Positions 27,702 through 36,278 of a stretch of 58,076 nucleotides of DNA are shown one piece after another; position 1 is the first letter of the stretch, and every line of letters starts with the position of its first letter. A program made the position numbers and the translations under genes. A model generated the notes under the pieces. The model saw only the letters and a list, made by a program, of their open reading frames with translations, was not told the DNA's origin and ran no database searches. Source of the stretch: UBA11136 sp964482135 (GTDB lineage Bacteria > Pseudomonadota > Alphaproteobacteria > UBA11136); the NCBI GenBank assembly GCA_964482135.1, contig CAYZWF010000011.1, positions 1 to 58,076 on the forward strand. The letters are read 5' to 3'.

Positions 27702-28282
27702 CCGGCTCTTCGGGAAAACGGCCGATCTCCGACAAGGAGCAGGAGCTCTGGGAAACCGTTACCGATACGGTGCGGCCCCTGCCTGGAAACAAAGAGTCCG
27801 ATCATGAAAAAACCGGGCCCGAACAGGAAACGCCCCCAACTGAATCCGGGGCTAAATCCAAACCGGGATCACCGCTGCCGCTGAAAGAACCTTCCCCGCC
27901 GCCGCCTTTGCCACCGCAAAGAGGGCTCGGCGAGATGGCGGGGGTGGACCGCCGTACCGCCGCCCGGCTGCGGCGCGGCAAGCTTGCCATCGAGGGTGAG
28001 CTGGACCTGCACGGGTTCAAACAGCCACAGGCGCGCCAGAAGCTGGACGCCTTCATCGAAGACGCCGCCCGGGACGGCAGGCGTTGTCTTCTGGTGGTTA
28101 CCGGAAAGGGGGAACGGGCCGGTGTGGAAGAAGGCTGGCGCGGCTCGGGCGTGTTGCGCGAGGCGGTGCCGGCCTGGCTTAACGATCCCGTCAACCGCGA
28201 CCAGATTCTGGCCTTTTGCCACGCCCAGCCCCGCCACGGTGGCGATGGCGCGCTTTATGTATTGCTGAAACGCAAGCGTTGA
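27698..28282 (+). CDS. Smr (MutS2 C-terminal-like) domain protein
   Basis: This 194-residue protein has a Pro/Lys-rich disordered first half. A C-terminal Smr domain starts at LDLHGFKQPQARQKLDAFI, with VVTGKGER and the final PRHGGDGALYVLLKR motif. Smr domains act as nucleases on branched DNA or on RNA; the substrate here is unknown. It is coupled to mltA by a 4 bp overlap and converges on hslU, the same context as in many Alphaproteobacteria. Confidence 0.9.
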   Translation: MTGSSGKRPISDKEQELWETVTDTVRPLPGNKESDHEKTGPEQETPPTESGAKSKPGSPLPLKEPSPPPPLPPQRGLGEMAGVDRRTAARLRRGKLAIEGELDLHGFKQPQARQKLDAFIEDAARDGRRCLLVVTGKGERAGVEEGWRGSGVLREAVPAWLNDPVNRDQILAFCHAQPRHGGDGALYVLLKRKR

Positions 28283-28283
28283 G

Positions 28284-28308
28284 GCGGGGGCGGAAAGGTG
28301 TTCCCCGC
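28284..28308. terminator. Possible hairpin between smr and hslU
   Basis: GCGGGG (28284-28289) and CCCCGC (28303-28308) form a 6 bp GC-only stem with a 13 nt loop in the 35 bp gap between convergent genes. There is no T tract, so terminator function is weakly supported. Confidence 0.3.
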
Positions 28309-28317
28309 AAAATCACC

Positions 28318-29622
28318 TTAAAGAATGAACTTGCTGAGATCGGCGTCCTTCACCAGTTCGCCCACCTGTTCGCGCACATATTCGGGTGTGATCTTGAATT
28401 CGCTTCCCGACTTGTCCGACGCCGAGAAGCTGATGTCTTCGAGTAGTTTCTCCAGCACCGTATGAAGCCGCCGCGCGCCGATATTCTCCACATGCTCGTT
28501 GATCTGGGCGGCCAGGGAAGCGATTTCGTCGATCGCCTTCTTGGTGAAGCTCAGAGTCACTTCCTCGGTGGCGAGAAGGGCCTCGTACTGACGCACTAGG
28601 CTGTTCTCGGGCTCGGTGAGGATGCGCACGAAATCATCCCGCGTCAGCGCCTCGAGCTCGACCCGGATCGGCAGCCGCCCCTGGAGCTCGGGCAGCAGAT
28701 CGGCGGGCTTGGTGAGGTGAAAGGCGCCCGAGGCGATAAACAGGATATGGTCGGTTTCCACCGCGCCGTGCTTGGTGGCCACGGTGGTGCCCTCGATGAG
28801 GGGCAACAGGTCGCGCTGGACGCCTTCGCGGCTGACATCGGCGCCGCCGCGCTCGGGCCGCGCGCAGATCTTGTCGAGCTCGTCGAGAAAGACGATACCG
28901 TTCTGTTCCACGCTTGAAATGGCATCCCGCACCACCCGGTCCTGGTCGAGAAGCCTTTCGCTTTCTTCCTCTATAAGCACCTCGTAGGAATCCACTACCG
29001 TCATGCGCCGCGGCTTCGATCCGCCGCCCAGCGCCTTGCCGAAAATATCGCCGAGGTTGAGCATACCCATCTGTGCGCCCGGCGCGCCGGGAATCTCAAA
29101 GGTGGGCAGGCCCTGGCTCTCGCTGACCTCGATGTCGATTTCTCTGTCGTCGAGCTCGCCATTGCGCAGCATGCGGCGGAATTTATCACGGGCGGCGTCC
29201 CCCGCGCTCTCGCCCACCAATGCGTCAATAACCCGCTCCTCGGCCGCCAGCTCCGCTTGGGCGTGGACATCCTTTTGCATGCGCTTGCGGATCATGGATA
29301 TGGCGATCTCCAAAAGGTCACGGATGATCTGTTCCACGTCGCGGCCCACATAACCCACCTCGGTGAACTTGGTGGCTTCTATCTTGATGAAGGGGGCTTC
29401 GGCGAGCCGCGACAGGCGGCGCGAGATTTCGGTCTTGCCGACACCGGTGGGGCCGATCATCAGGATATTCTTGGGCAGCACTTCCTCGCGCAGGTCGTCG
29501 GGAAGCTGTTGACGCCGCCAGCGGTTGCGCAGGGCAATGGCGACGGCGCGTTTGGCTTTGTCCTGGCCGACAATGAAACGGTCGAGTTCGGAAACGATTT
29601 CTCTGGGGGAAAAGGCTTGCAT
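28318..29622 (-). CDS. hslU: HslU, ATPase of the HslUV protease
   Basis: The 434-residue AAA+ unfoldase feeds substrates to HslV. Walker A is GPTGVGKTEISRRL near 58-71, the pore loop region is GYVGRDVE, the large I domain spans roughly 110-240, and Walker B is IVFLDELDKI. The C-terminus ends in LSKFIL, the tail that inserts into HslV. The long upstream open frame is an artefact of hslV; ATG 29622 gives the normal MQAFSPREIVSELDRF start. It follows hslV by 7 nt. Confidence 0.97.
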   Translation of the reverse strand: MQAFSPREIVSELDRFIVGQDKAKRAVAIALRNRWRRQQLPDDLREEVLPKNILMIGPTGVGKTEISRRLSRLAEAPFIKIEATKFTEVGYVGRDVEQIIRDLLEIAISMIRKRMQKDVHAQAELAAEERVIDALVGESAGDAARDKFRRMLRNGELDDREIDIEVSESQGLPTFEIPGAPGAQMGMLNLGDIFGKALGGGSKPRRMTVVDSYEVLIEEESERLLDQDRVVRDAISSVEQNGIVFLDELDKICARPERGGADVSREGVQRDLLPLIEGTTVATKHGAVETDHILFIASGAFHLTKPADLLPELQGRLPIRVELEALTRDDFVRILTEPENSLVRQYEALLATEEVTLSFTKKAIDEIASLAAQINEHVENIGARRLHTVLEKLLEDISFSASDKSGSEFKITPEYVREQVGELVKDADLSKFIL

Positions 29623-29629
29623 AAGGGTC

Positions 29630-30202
29630 CTAGAGTTTTTCGATGGTGAAATTGGTATTGGTGTGGATACAGATACCCGCCGCGATCTCCATGGCCTGAA
29701 GGGCGATGGCCTCGGCATCCAGGCCCTTGATGCCGACCAGGGCGCGAGCCGCGGCCAGCGCATAGGCGCCGCCCGAACCGATGCCCACAAGCCCGTCTTC
29801 GGGCTCCAGCACATCGCCGGTTCCCGTCAGAACCAGCGAGACATCGGCGTCGGCCACTGCCATCATGGCCTCGAGACGGCGCAGATAACGGTCGGTGCGC
29901 CAGTCCTTGGCGAGCTCCACACAGGCCCGGGTGAGCTGGCCCGGATACTGTTCCAGCTTGGCTTCCAGGCGCTCGAACAGGGTAAAGGCGTCGGCGGTGG
30001 CGCCAGCGAATCCGGCGATCACCTTGCCGTTGCCCAGACAGCGGGTCTTGCGGGCATTGGCCTTGAGAACGGTGTCGCCGAAGGTCACCTGGCCGTCGGC
30101 GGCGATGACCACGGACTTGCCCTTGCGCACGGAAATCACCGTGGTGCCGTGGAGCGGCATCGGGGCGGCTGGGGATACGGGCGGCGAAGAGGTGGGGGAC
30201 AT
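29630..30202 (-). CDS. hslV: HslV, peptidase of the HslUV protease
   Basis: The protein has up to 190 residues and is an N-terminal-threonine peptidase that forms a double hexamer capped by HslU. The nucleophile region is HGTTVISVRKGK, the catalytic Thr being exposed after removal of the short leader. AADGQVTFGDTV and GSGGAYALAAARAL are signatures. ATG 30202 is preceded by GGAGGAAAC, a strong Shine-Dalgarno; it adds a Pro/Ser-rich propeptide of about 15 residues, a little longer than usual. It is first in the hslVU operon and diverges from hisB. Confidence 0.96.
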   Translation of the reverse strand: MSPTSSPPVSPAAPMPLHGTTVISVRKGKSVVIAADGQVTFGDTVLKANARKTRCLGNGKVIAGFAGATADAFTLFERLEAKLEQYPGQLTRACVELAKDWRTDRYLRRLEAMMAVADADVSLVLTGTGDVLEPEDGLVGIGSGGAYALAAARALVGIKGLDAEAIALQAMEIAAGICIHTNTNFTIEKL

Positions 30203-30457
30203 GTTTCCTCCGGACAAAGGGGCGTAATGGTGGGGCGTAATGGTGCTGGTGAAAACGGGGCTTTTGCTATGGAGCACGATCAGGGGCGCAAGAAGATATC
30301 AGAGGATGTGTCTTTTTCCACCCCCGCTTCAAGGGAGCAACGGGAAAATCATGGTTTGTCATGCGGGGGCTAGGGACGGCAAGTCTAATTTCTGGCGCTG
30401 TATGTCCGATCCTGCTAGGTATGAGGCCTTGAGTATAGGCCGCGAGAAAGCAATTCC

Positions 30458-31045
30458 ATGCGCCAGGCAACCGTAAAACGAAAGACCAAGGAAACCGATA
30501 TTTCGGTGACCGTCGACCTCGATGGCTCTGGCATATCGGACATCTCCACCGGCATAGGTTTTCTCGACCATATGCTGGAACAGCTTGCCCGCCACAGCCT
30601 CATGGACATTACCGTGAAGGCCAAGGGCGATCTGCATATCGATTTTCATCACACCACCGAGGATACGGGAATAGCCCTCGGCGAAGCCGTTTCCCAGGCG
30701 CTCGGTGAACGCAAGGGTATCCGCCGTTATGGCTCGGCGCTTTCGCCCATGGACGAGACCCTCACACGGGTGGCGCTGGACGCCTCCAACCGCCCCTTTC
30801 TGGTGTGGAAGGCGAGCTTTCCCACGCCCAAGGTAGGCGACATGGACACCGAGCTGTTCAAGGAATGGTTCCAGGCCTTCGCCCAGAATGCCGGGATCAC
30901 TCTGCATGTGGAAAATCTCTACGGCACCAACAGCCACCATATTGTGGAATCCAGCTTCAAGGGGCTGGCGCGCGCCTTGCGTGTGGCGGTGGAAATCGAC
31001 CCCCGCCGTGCCGGGGAAATTCCTTCCACCAAGGGCAGCCTGTAG
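30458..31045 (+). CDS. hisB: Imidazoleglycerol-phosphate dehydratase
   Basis: The 195-residue enzyme catalyses the sixth step of histidine synthesis. Metal-binding motifs are GFLDHMLEQLARHS and HHTTEDTGIALGEA, with a second histidine set in NSHHIVESSFKGLARAL. It is monofunctional, lacking the phosphatase domain of enteric HisB. It opens the plus-strand his cluster; hslV diverges 255 bp upstream, where the promoter should lie. Confidence 0.97.
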   Translation: MRQATVKRKTKETDISVTVDLDGSGISDISTGIGFLDHMLEQLARHSLMDITVKAKGDLHIDFHHTTEDTGIALGEAVSQALGERKGIRRYGSALSPMDETLTRVALDASNRPFLVWKASFPTPKVGDMDTELFKEWFQAFAQNAGITLHVENLYGTNSHHIVESSFKGLARALRVAVEIDPRRAGEIPSTKGSL

Positions 31046-31058
31046 CGCCGCCTTGCGT

Positions 31059-31080
31059 CTCCGGGCATGAAGACCCGGAG
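31059..31080 (+). other. Stem-loop between hisB and the DUF2628 gene
   Basis: CTCCGGG (31059-31065) and CCCGGAG (31074-31080) make a perfect 7 bp stem with an 8 nt loop, 14 nt after the hisB stop. No T tract follows. It may stabilise or partly terminate the hisB transcript. Confidence 0.5.
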
Positions 31081-31106
31081 GAACGATACGTCAGAGACCA
31101 AAGCTC

Positions 31107-31541
31107 ATGCAGATATATACGGTTCATACCAAATCCTGGTCGCCTTCCTTCGTTCTGGAAAGGGAAGAGATGGAAAAAACCGTATTCGTGAAGGAAGGCT
31201 TCTGCTGGGTGGCGATGCTGTTCACGGTTCTGTGGGCCGGTTGGCATGGCATGTGGCGTCACGGGGCGATTCTGCTGGTTGTCGCGCTGTTGCTGAGTCT
31301 TGTTTTCGACGCCATGGAGGTGGCCACGCCGTTGCGTGTGCTGGTGGTCCTGGGCGCGCTCCTGATTGTGGGATTCGAAGGCAATAACTGGCGCCGCGAA
31401 GACCTGGAAAAAAAGGAATATTCCCTGATCGCGGTGGTGGCGGGAAAAAACAGGGATGCGGCCCTGTTCCGCTATCTCAAGGACGCTACGGGGAACGCCC
31501 CCGGTAATGATCGGCATAATGATCAGCCCGCCGCGGCGTGA
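31107..31541 (+). CDS. DUF2628 small membrane protein in the his cluster
   Basis: This 144-residue protein begins with a short soluble segment (MQIYTVHTKSW) and has three predicted hydrophobic helices (about 28-47, 50-66 and 73-90), followed by a soluble C-terminal part. It resembles the DUF2628 family, commonly lodged between hisB and hisH in Alphaproteobacteria. No histidine-pathway function is known for it and no catalytic motif is visible. It may be simply co-transcribed. Confidence 0.8.
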   Translation: MQIYTVHTKSWSPSFVLEREEMEKTVFVKEGFCWVAMLFTVLWAGWHGMWRHGAILLVVALLLSLVFDAMEVATPLRVLVVLGALLIVGFEGNNWRREDLEKKEYSLIAVVAGKNRDAALFRYLKDATGNAPGNDRHNDQPAAA

Positions 31542-31588
31542 CTCCCGCCTGACCATGCCCCCTCTCTTGCCATGACCCCCGCCCTCTC

Positions 31589-32230
31589 ATGACCATAGTG
31601 CTTATCGATTACGGTTCGGGAAATCTGCGTTCCGCGGCCAAGGCCTTCGAACGAACCGTGTCCGAGATCGGAATGAAATCGTCTGTGGAGGTGACGGGAG
31701 ACGCCGCCGCGCTTGCCAGCGCCAGCCATATCGTGCTGCCCGGGGTGGGCGCTTTCGGCGACTGCCGCGCCGGTCTCGATGCCCTGCCCGGCATGGTGGC
31801 GGCTCTGGAGCATGAGGTCGGGGCAAAGGGAAAACCCTTTCTCGGCATTTGCGTGGGCATGCAGTTGATGGCGGAACGGGGGCTGGAACATGGGGTTTGT
31901 GAGGGTCTGGGATGGATTCCAGGCGAAGTACGCGCCCTAGAACCCGATGACGAAACGCTGAAAATACCTCATATGGGCTGGAATCAGCTGGACATTGCCC
32001 GGTCCCACCCGGTTCTCGACGGCATCGAGTCCGGCACTCATTTCTATTTTGTCCATGGCTATGGGATGATATGTGCGGAAAAGGAAGATATCCTGGTCAC
32101 CACCGACTATGGCGGGGCTGTCACCGCCATGGTGGCCCGTGATAATCTGGTGGGCACCCAGTTCCATCCGGAAAAAAGCCAGCGGGCGGGCTTGGCGCTG
32201 ATTGCTAATTTCCTGCGCTGGCGGCCATAA
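31589..32230 (+). CDS. hisH: Imidazole glycerol phosphate synthase, glutamine amidotransferase subunit
   Basis: The 213-residue class I amidotransferase passes ammonia from glutamine to HisF. The nucleophile cysteine is in FLGICVGMQLM, and the His/Glu pair in GTQFHPEKSQ. Its start DYGSGNLRSAAKA is typical. It is followed by hisA and hisF, its synthase partner, on the same strand. Confidence 0.96.
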   Translation: MTIVLIDYGSGNLRSAAKAFERTVSEIGMKSSVEVTGDAAALASASHIVLPGVGAFGDCRAGLDALPGMVAALEHEVGAKGKPFLGICVGMQLMAERGLEHGVCEGLGWIPGEVRALEPDDETLKIPHMGWNQLDIARSHPVLDGIESGTHFYFVHGYGMICAEKEDILVTTDYGGAVTAMVARDNLVGTQFHPEKSQRAGLALIANFLRWRP

Positions 32231-32265
32231 AATAGACGTTCACGAGAAACTGATTCGGTAACGAA

Positions 32266-33000
32266 ATGATCCTTATTCCAGCCATAGATTTGAAAGAGGG
32301 CGTCTGTGTCCGCCTCTATAAGGGCGACATGGACAAGACCACCGTTTTCAACCAGGATCCGGCGGCCCAGGCCCGCGAATTCACCGCCAGCGGCTGCACC
32401 TGGCTGCATGTGGTGGATCTGGACGGCGCCTTTGCCGGCCGTCCGGTGAACGCCGACGCGGTATTGGCCATATCCGTAGTGGCCGCCGCCGCGGGCGTGC
32501 CGGTACAGCTTGGCGGCGGTATCCGCGATCCCAAGACGGTGGCCTTCTGGCTCGAGAACGGGGTGGCGCGGGTGATTCTCGGTACCGCGGCGCTCACTGA
32601 TCCCGATATGGTGAAACAGGCCTGCGCCGATCATCCCGGACGCGTGGCGGTGGGAATCGATGCCCGTAACGGCCTGGTGGCGACGGAGGGCTGGGCCGAA
32701 ACCAGCGACGTAATGGCGCAAGACCTGGCGCGCAAGTTCGAGGATTGCGGCGTGGCGGCCATCGTCTATACCGACATCGACCGTGACGGCGCGATGACCG
32801 GACCCAATGTGGAAGCCACGGCGGCTCTGGCGCGGGGCACATCCATTCCGGTGATCGCCAGCGGCGGCGTGTCCTCCATGGGTGATCTGCGCGCCCTGAA
32901 GCAACAGGAAGACTCAGGGATCGCCGGAGTGGTTACCGGCCGCGCTCTCTATGACGGCGGTCTTGACCTAAAGGAAGCACTGGCCCTGATGGAAGAGTAG
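32266..33000 (+). CDS. hisA: Phosphoribosylformimino-5-aminoimidazole carboxamide ribotide isomerase
   Basis: The 244-residue TIM barrel catalyses the Amadori rearrangement of ProFAR to PRFAR. The catalytic aspartate pair appears in PAIDLKEGVCVRLYKGD (Asp8) and YTDIDRDGAMTGPN. Phosphate-binding loops LGGGIRD and ASGGVSSMGDL are clear. hisF follows after 3 nt. Confidence 0.96.
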   Translation: MILIPAIDLKEGVCVRLYKGDMDKTTVFNQDPAAQAREFTASGCTWLHVVDLDGAFAGRPVNADAVLAISVVAAAAGVPVQLGGGIRDPKTVAFWLENGVARVILGTAALTDPDMVKQACADHPGRVAVGIDARNGLVATEGWAETSDVMAQDLARKFEDCGVAAIVYTDIDRDGAMTGPNVEATAALARGTSIPVIASGGVSSMGDLRALKQQEDSGIAGVVTGRALYDGGLDLKEALALMEE

Positions 33001-33003
33001 GTC

Positions 33004-33768
33004 ATGCTGAAAACCCGCATTATTCCCTGTCTCGATGTGGATCACGGCCGCGTGGTCAAGGGCGTCAATTTCGTCGATCTGGTGGATGCCGGCGACCCCG
33101 TGGAGCAGGCGCGCCTTTACGACAGCGAAGGCGCCGACGAGCTTACCTTTCTCGACATCACGGCGAGCCACGAAAAACGGGACATCTTCTATGACGTGGT
33201 TTCCCATACGGCGGAGGCCTGTTTCATGCCGCTTACGGTGGGCGGCGGCGTGCGCAATACCGACGATATCCGCAAGCTGTTGCTGGCCGGGGCCGACAAG
33301 GTGGGTATCAATACCGCCGCCGTGGACAATCCCGATTTCGTGCGCGAGGCGGCGGCTAAATTCGGCAGCCAGTGCATCGTGGTGGCGGTGGACGCCAAGT
33401 CGGTAAACGGCGGGTGGGAAATTTTCACCCATGGCGGACGCACCCCCACGGGAATAGAAGCCGTCTCCTGGGCACAGCGTATGACCGAATACGGCGCTGG
33501 CGAAATCCTCCTCACCTCCATGGACCGCGACGGCACCAAACAGGGATTCGACCTCCCCCTGACCCGCGCCGTGGCCGATGCGGTGCCGGTTCCGGTGATC
33601 GCCAGTGGCGGGGTGGGGACCCTCGATCATTTGTCCGAGGGCGTCACCCAAGGCCATGCCAGCGCCGTGCTGGCGGCTTCCATCTTCCATTTCGGAATTT
33701 TTTCCATCGCCCAGGCCAAGGCGCATATGCAAGGCCAGGGCGTGGCCGTGCGTCTTGAAAAGACCTGA
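33004..33768 (+). CDS. hisF: Imidazole glycerol phosphate synthase, cyclase subunit
   Basis: The 254-residue TIM barrel uses ammonia from HisH to make imidazole glycerol phosphate and AICAR. Catalytic Asp11 is in IIPCLDVDHGRVVKG, and Asp130-type in TSMDRDGTKQGFD. VGGGVRNTDD and IASGGVGTLDHL bind phosphate. It shares ancestry with HisA next to it. Confidence 0.97.
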   Translation: MLKTRIIPCLDVDHGRVVKGVNFVDLVDAGDPVEQARLYDSEGADELTFLDITASHEKRDIFYDVVSHTAEACFMPLTVGGGVRNTDDIRKLLLAGADKVGINTAAVDNPDFVREAAAKFGSQCIVVAVDAKSVNGGWEIFTHGGRTPTGIEAVSWAQRMTEYGAGEILLTSMDRDGTKQGFDLPLTRAVADAVPVPVIASGGVGTLDHLSEGVTQGHASAVLAASIFHFGIFSIAQAKAHMQGQGVAVRLEKT

Positions 33769-33862
33769 CTTTCCACACAAGATGTAACTGATGATGCGCC
33801 ATTGATGCGTCTCCGTCTCCGGGACAAGACCGGGGGCGGCGGGAAAAACCGGGAGGCTTCCC

Positions 33863-34198
33863 ATGTCTAAGACTCCGCAAGACGGCACCGTTCTCGACCG
33901 CCTGTTCGCGGTGGTGGAGAGTCGCCGCGGCGACGACCCCGAACAGTCCTATACGGCCCGGCTGCTTTCGCAGGGACGCGGCAAGATATGCGCTAAGCTG
34001 GGCGAAGAAGCCATGGAAACCGCGGTGGCGGCACTCGATGAGACCCCCGGTCATGTGGTGCGGGAAAGCGCCGATCTTCTCTATCACCTTCTGGTGCTGT
34101 GGGCCGAGACCGGGGTGGCCCCGGCCCAGGTGTGGGAGGAGCTGGCCCGCCGCGAAGGGATTTCCGGACTCGAAGAGAAAGCCTCGCGAAAAACCTGA
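33863..34198 (+). CDS. hisE: Phosphoribosyl-ATP pyrophosphatase
   Basis: The 111-residue MazG-like enzyme hydrolyses PR-ATP to PR-AMP, the second step of histidine synthesis. KLGEEAMETAVAAL and ESADLLYHLLVLW hold the metal-binding acidic residues. It is separate from hisI, which is not in the window. GGGAGGCTTCCC directly before the ATG is both a Shine-Dalgarno and a short self-complementary segment. It ends the his run. Confidence 0.94.
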   Translation: MSKTPQDGTVLDRLFAVVESRRGDDPEQSYTARLLSQGRGKICAKLGEEAMETAVAALDETPGHVVRESADLLYHLLVLWAETGVAPAQVWEELARREGISGLEEKASRKT

Positions 34199-34240
34199 TT
34201 ACGCCCCCAAGGGCCGTCCTCCAGACAATGGGAGAATGCC

Positions 34241-34609
34241 ATGGCTTATGATTCCGACAATATTTTCGCGAAAATCCTGCGCGGGGAAATTCCCTGCGAC
34301 AAGGTGTACGAAGACGACCATGTGTTGGCCTTCAACGATATTAATCCCCTGGCACCCAGCCATGTGCTGGTGATCCCAAAGGAGGCGTACGTTTCCATGG
34401 ATGATTTCACGCAAAACGCCTCCGACGCGGCCATATGCGCCCTGTTCCGCGCGGTGGGCCAGATCGCCAGGGATCTCGGGCTTGCCGAGGCGGGCTATCG
34501 GATCCTCGCCAATACCGGGGAGGAAGGCGGCCAGGAAGTGCCCCATCTCCATATTCATATTTTTGGCGGGCGTCCCCTGGGGCCCATGCTGTCGAAGCCG
34601 GCCGGTTAA
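34241..34609 (+). CDS. HIT family (HinT-like) nucleotide-binding protein
   Basis: The 122-residue histidine-triad protein has the motif PHLHIHIFGGRPLGPM with the catalytic middle histidine. N-terminal NIFAKILRGEIPC is typical of HinT purine nucleoside phosphoramidases. GGGAGAATGCC upstream is a good ribosome site. It follows hisE in many Alphaproteobacteria and is probably co-transcribed, without a known role in histidine synthesis. Confidence 0.93.
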   Translation: MAYDSDNIFAKILRGEIPCDKVYEDDHVLAFNDINPLAPSHVLVIPKEAYVSMDDFTQNASDAAICALFRAVGQIARDLGLAEAGYRILANTGEEGGQEVPHLHIHIFGGRPLGPMLSKPAG

Positions 34610-34649
34610 AGCGGTTCAGGGCCGGCTTGGCCGGGGCGCCTTTCCCGCC

Positions 34650-34662
34650 GGGCGTTACGCCC
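34650..34662. other. Palindromic GC stem at convergent gene ends
   Basis: GGGCGT (34650-34655) and ACGCCC (34657-34662) form a perfect stem with a one-base centre, overlapping the stop of the sensor kinase gene and lying 41 bp past the HIT stop. It may act in transcript end formation in both directions; there is no T tract. Confidence 0.35.
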
Positions 34663-36073
34663 CGGGTTCCGGGCTTTCCTCCGCCCTGGGAAGATAAAGG
34701 GTGATCCGGCTTCCCTGGCCCGGCTCACTATAGATTTTTACGGTACCCCCGGACTGCCGGGTGAAGCCATAAACCATACTCAGCCCAAGCCCGCTTCCCT
34801 CACCCACCTCCTTGGTGGTGAAGAAAGGCTCGAAGACGCGTTCGATCATCTCCTGGGTCATGCCGATACCGTTGTCGGATACCGACAGCATGACATAGTC
34901 ACCCCTGTCCACGTCTATTACTTTGGCTATGGTGGGGTCTATGTGCCGGTTGGCGATCTCGACGACGATCTTTCCCCCGCCCGGCATGGCGTCGCGGGCG
35001 TTGAGGGCAAGGTTGAGCAGGGCGCTCTCCAGCTGCGCGGGGTCGGCCAGAATCCGCCATGAATTTTTGGGAGCGATGATTTCCACCTTCATACCCTCCC
35101 CCAAGGCCCGCGTCAGCAGGATCTCTATTTCCGGCAACAGACATACCGGGCCGATAGTTTCGGGAGCAAGGATCTGTTTCCGCGAAAACGCCAGCAAACG
35201 GTGGACCAGGGTAGCGCCGTGATTTGCGGCATTGATCGCTGATTCGATCAGGCGGGTCTTCTTTCCGTCGCCCGCAGAGCGTTCCTGAAGAAGCTCTAGA
35301 TTGCCCAGCACCACGGTCAGCAGGTTGTTAAAATCATGGGCGACGCCTCCGGTAAGCTGGCCCACGGCCTCCATTTTCTGTGCCTGGACCAGCTGTTTTT
35401 CGGTCTCCTTTCGCTGTTCGTTTTCCCGCTGGATGCGGGCCACCATGGGCCGGAAAATGAACAGCCCCGAACACAGCAGAATCACGAGAGACACCGTCAG
35501 GCCGGCCTCTGCGATGGTGAGAAGCTGCGCCACCCGCGCCTCGTTTTCCTTCTGAAACTGGGCCACGGCGGTATCGAGCGCCACGAGAATATTCGGCTCG
35601 GTTGCGACGATGGCTTTCAAATGCTGGTTGTCGGGCGTCAGCGCGTCATCGGTGGCCTCGGCGAGGGCCTGAATATGGTCGAGGCGCTCGTGAACCTGGC
35701 GGTCCAGATTCACCGGCTCGCCGAAATAGATGGCCTCCAGTTCCGGGGAAAGCATGCCGGGCAGGCCTTCTTCCTGGTAGCCGCGTTCGAGGTCCATGTG
35801 GCGCGCCTCCACCTCGCGGCTGGTGGCGAGGAGTTCCCGCCTCAGCCTTTGGCGCTGGGCGGAATCACGGGCGGAGACCAGGCGCAGGGAGAGATGCACC
35901 TGTTTTTGCGAAAGCATGCGCTGATAACCGCTGAAATTAATTTCGGCGTCGTCGTTGCGCTGCTGGTCGACCTGGCTGAGGAAATAACCGTAGGAGAGGA
36001 GAAATGCCACGGCCAGGAACGCGAGCACCAGAACATAAGTAACCGTAATCCTGCGCGTGACAGGATATGCCAT
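34655..36073 (-). CDS. Membrane sensor histidine kinase with PilJ/NarX-type input region
   Basis: The 472-residue kinase has transmembrane helices at about 11-31 and 189-207 around a periplasmic helical domain. Its INFSGYQRMLSQK segment (45-57) resembles the PilJ/NarX N-terminal input domain. A coiled linker leads to the phospho-acceptor VAHDFNNLL with His246. The N box (NLALNARDAM), DNGIGM and GSGLGLSMVYG form the ATPase. No HAMP domain is evident and no response regulator lies next to it, so it is an orphan kinase with unknown ligand. GGAGGCGGTCTC before the ATG fixes the start. Confidence 0.92.
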   Translation of the reverse strand: MAYPVTRRITVTYVLVLAFLAVAFLLSYGYFLSQVDQQRNDDAEINFSGYQRMLSQKQVHLSLRLVSARDSAQRQRLRRELLATSREVEARHMDLERGYQEEGLPGMLSPELEAIYFGEPVNLDRQVHERLDHIQALAEATDDALTPDNQHLKAIVATEPNILVALDTAVAQFQKENEARVAQLLTIAEAGLTVSLVILLCSGLFIFRPMVARIQRENEQRKETEKQLVQAQKMEAVGQLTGGVAHDFNNLLTVVLGNLELLQERSAGDGKKTRLIESAINAANHGATLVHRLLAFSRKQILAPETIGPVCLLPEIEILLTRALGEGMKVEIIAPKNSWRILADPAQLESALLNLALNARDAMPGGGKIVVEIANRHIDPTIAKVIDVDRGDYVMLSVSDNGIGMTQEMIERVFEPFFTTKEVGEGSGLGLSMVYGFTRQSGGTVKIYSEPGQGSRITLYLPRAEESPEPGA

Positions 36074-36160
36074 GAGACCGCCTCCGTAGCGGGGAAAAGC
36101 TTACGTTGAAAGAAACTTAAAGGAAAAACCCACGAAATAGCCAGAAAGACTCTGGATTCA

Positions 36161-36190
36161 ATCTCAACTTTGCCGAAATTCGGCTGAGAT
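36161..36190. repeat. Nested inverted repeat upstream of the kinase gene
   Basis: GCCGAA (36172-36177) and TTCGGC (36179-36184) pair around a single A, and ATCTCA (36161-36166) pairs with TGAGAT (36185-36190) outside them, with a 5 nt bulge on one side. It is about 90-120 bp upstream of the kinase start, so it is a candidate operator or hairpin. Confidence 0.55.
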
Positions 36191-36197
36191 CAAAGAC

Positions 36198-36278
36198 ATG
36201 GCCTGGGGCCCATGGGGCGGGAAAGACTTCTTTTCGCTTCGGCTTCCGGGGCGCGGCGCCATGACCTGGGGCCCATGG
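36198..36278. repeat. Two 19 bp direct repeats 62 bp apart
   Basis: CATGGCCTGGGGCCCATGG (36198-36216) recurs at 36260-36278 with one change (A for G at base 5). Each copy has a self-complementary GGGCCC centre. Function is unknown. Confidence 0.7.

Noticed and set aside
30203..30457. RpoH promoter for hslVU
   Set aside because: A CAAG (CTTG on the minus strand) is present near 30330 but the correctly spaced -10 does not match CYTATNT.
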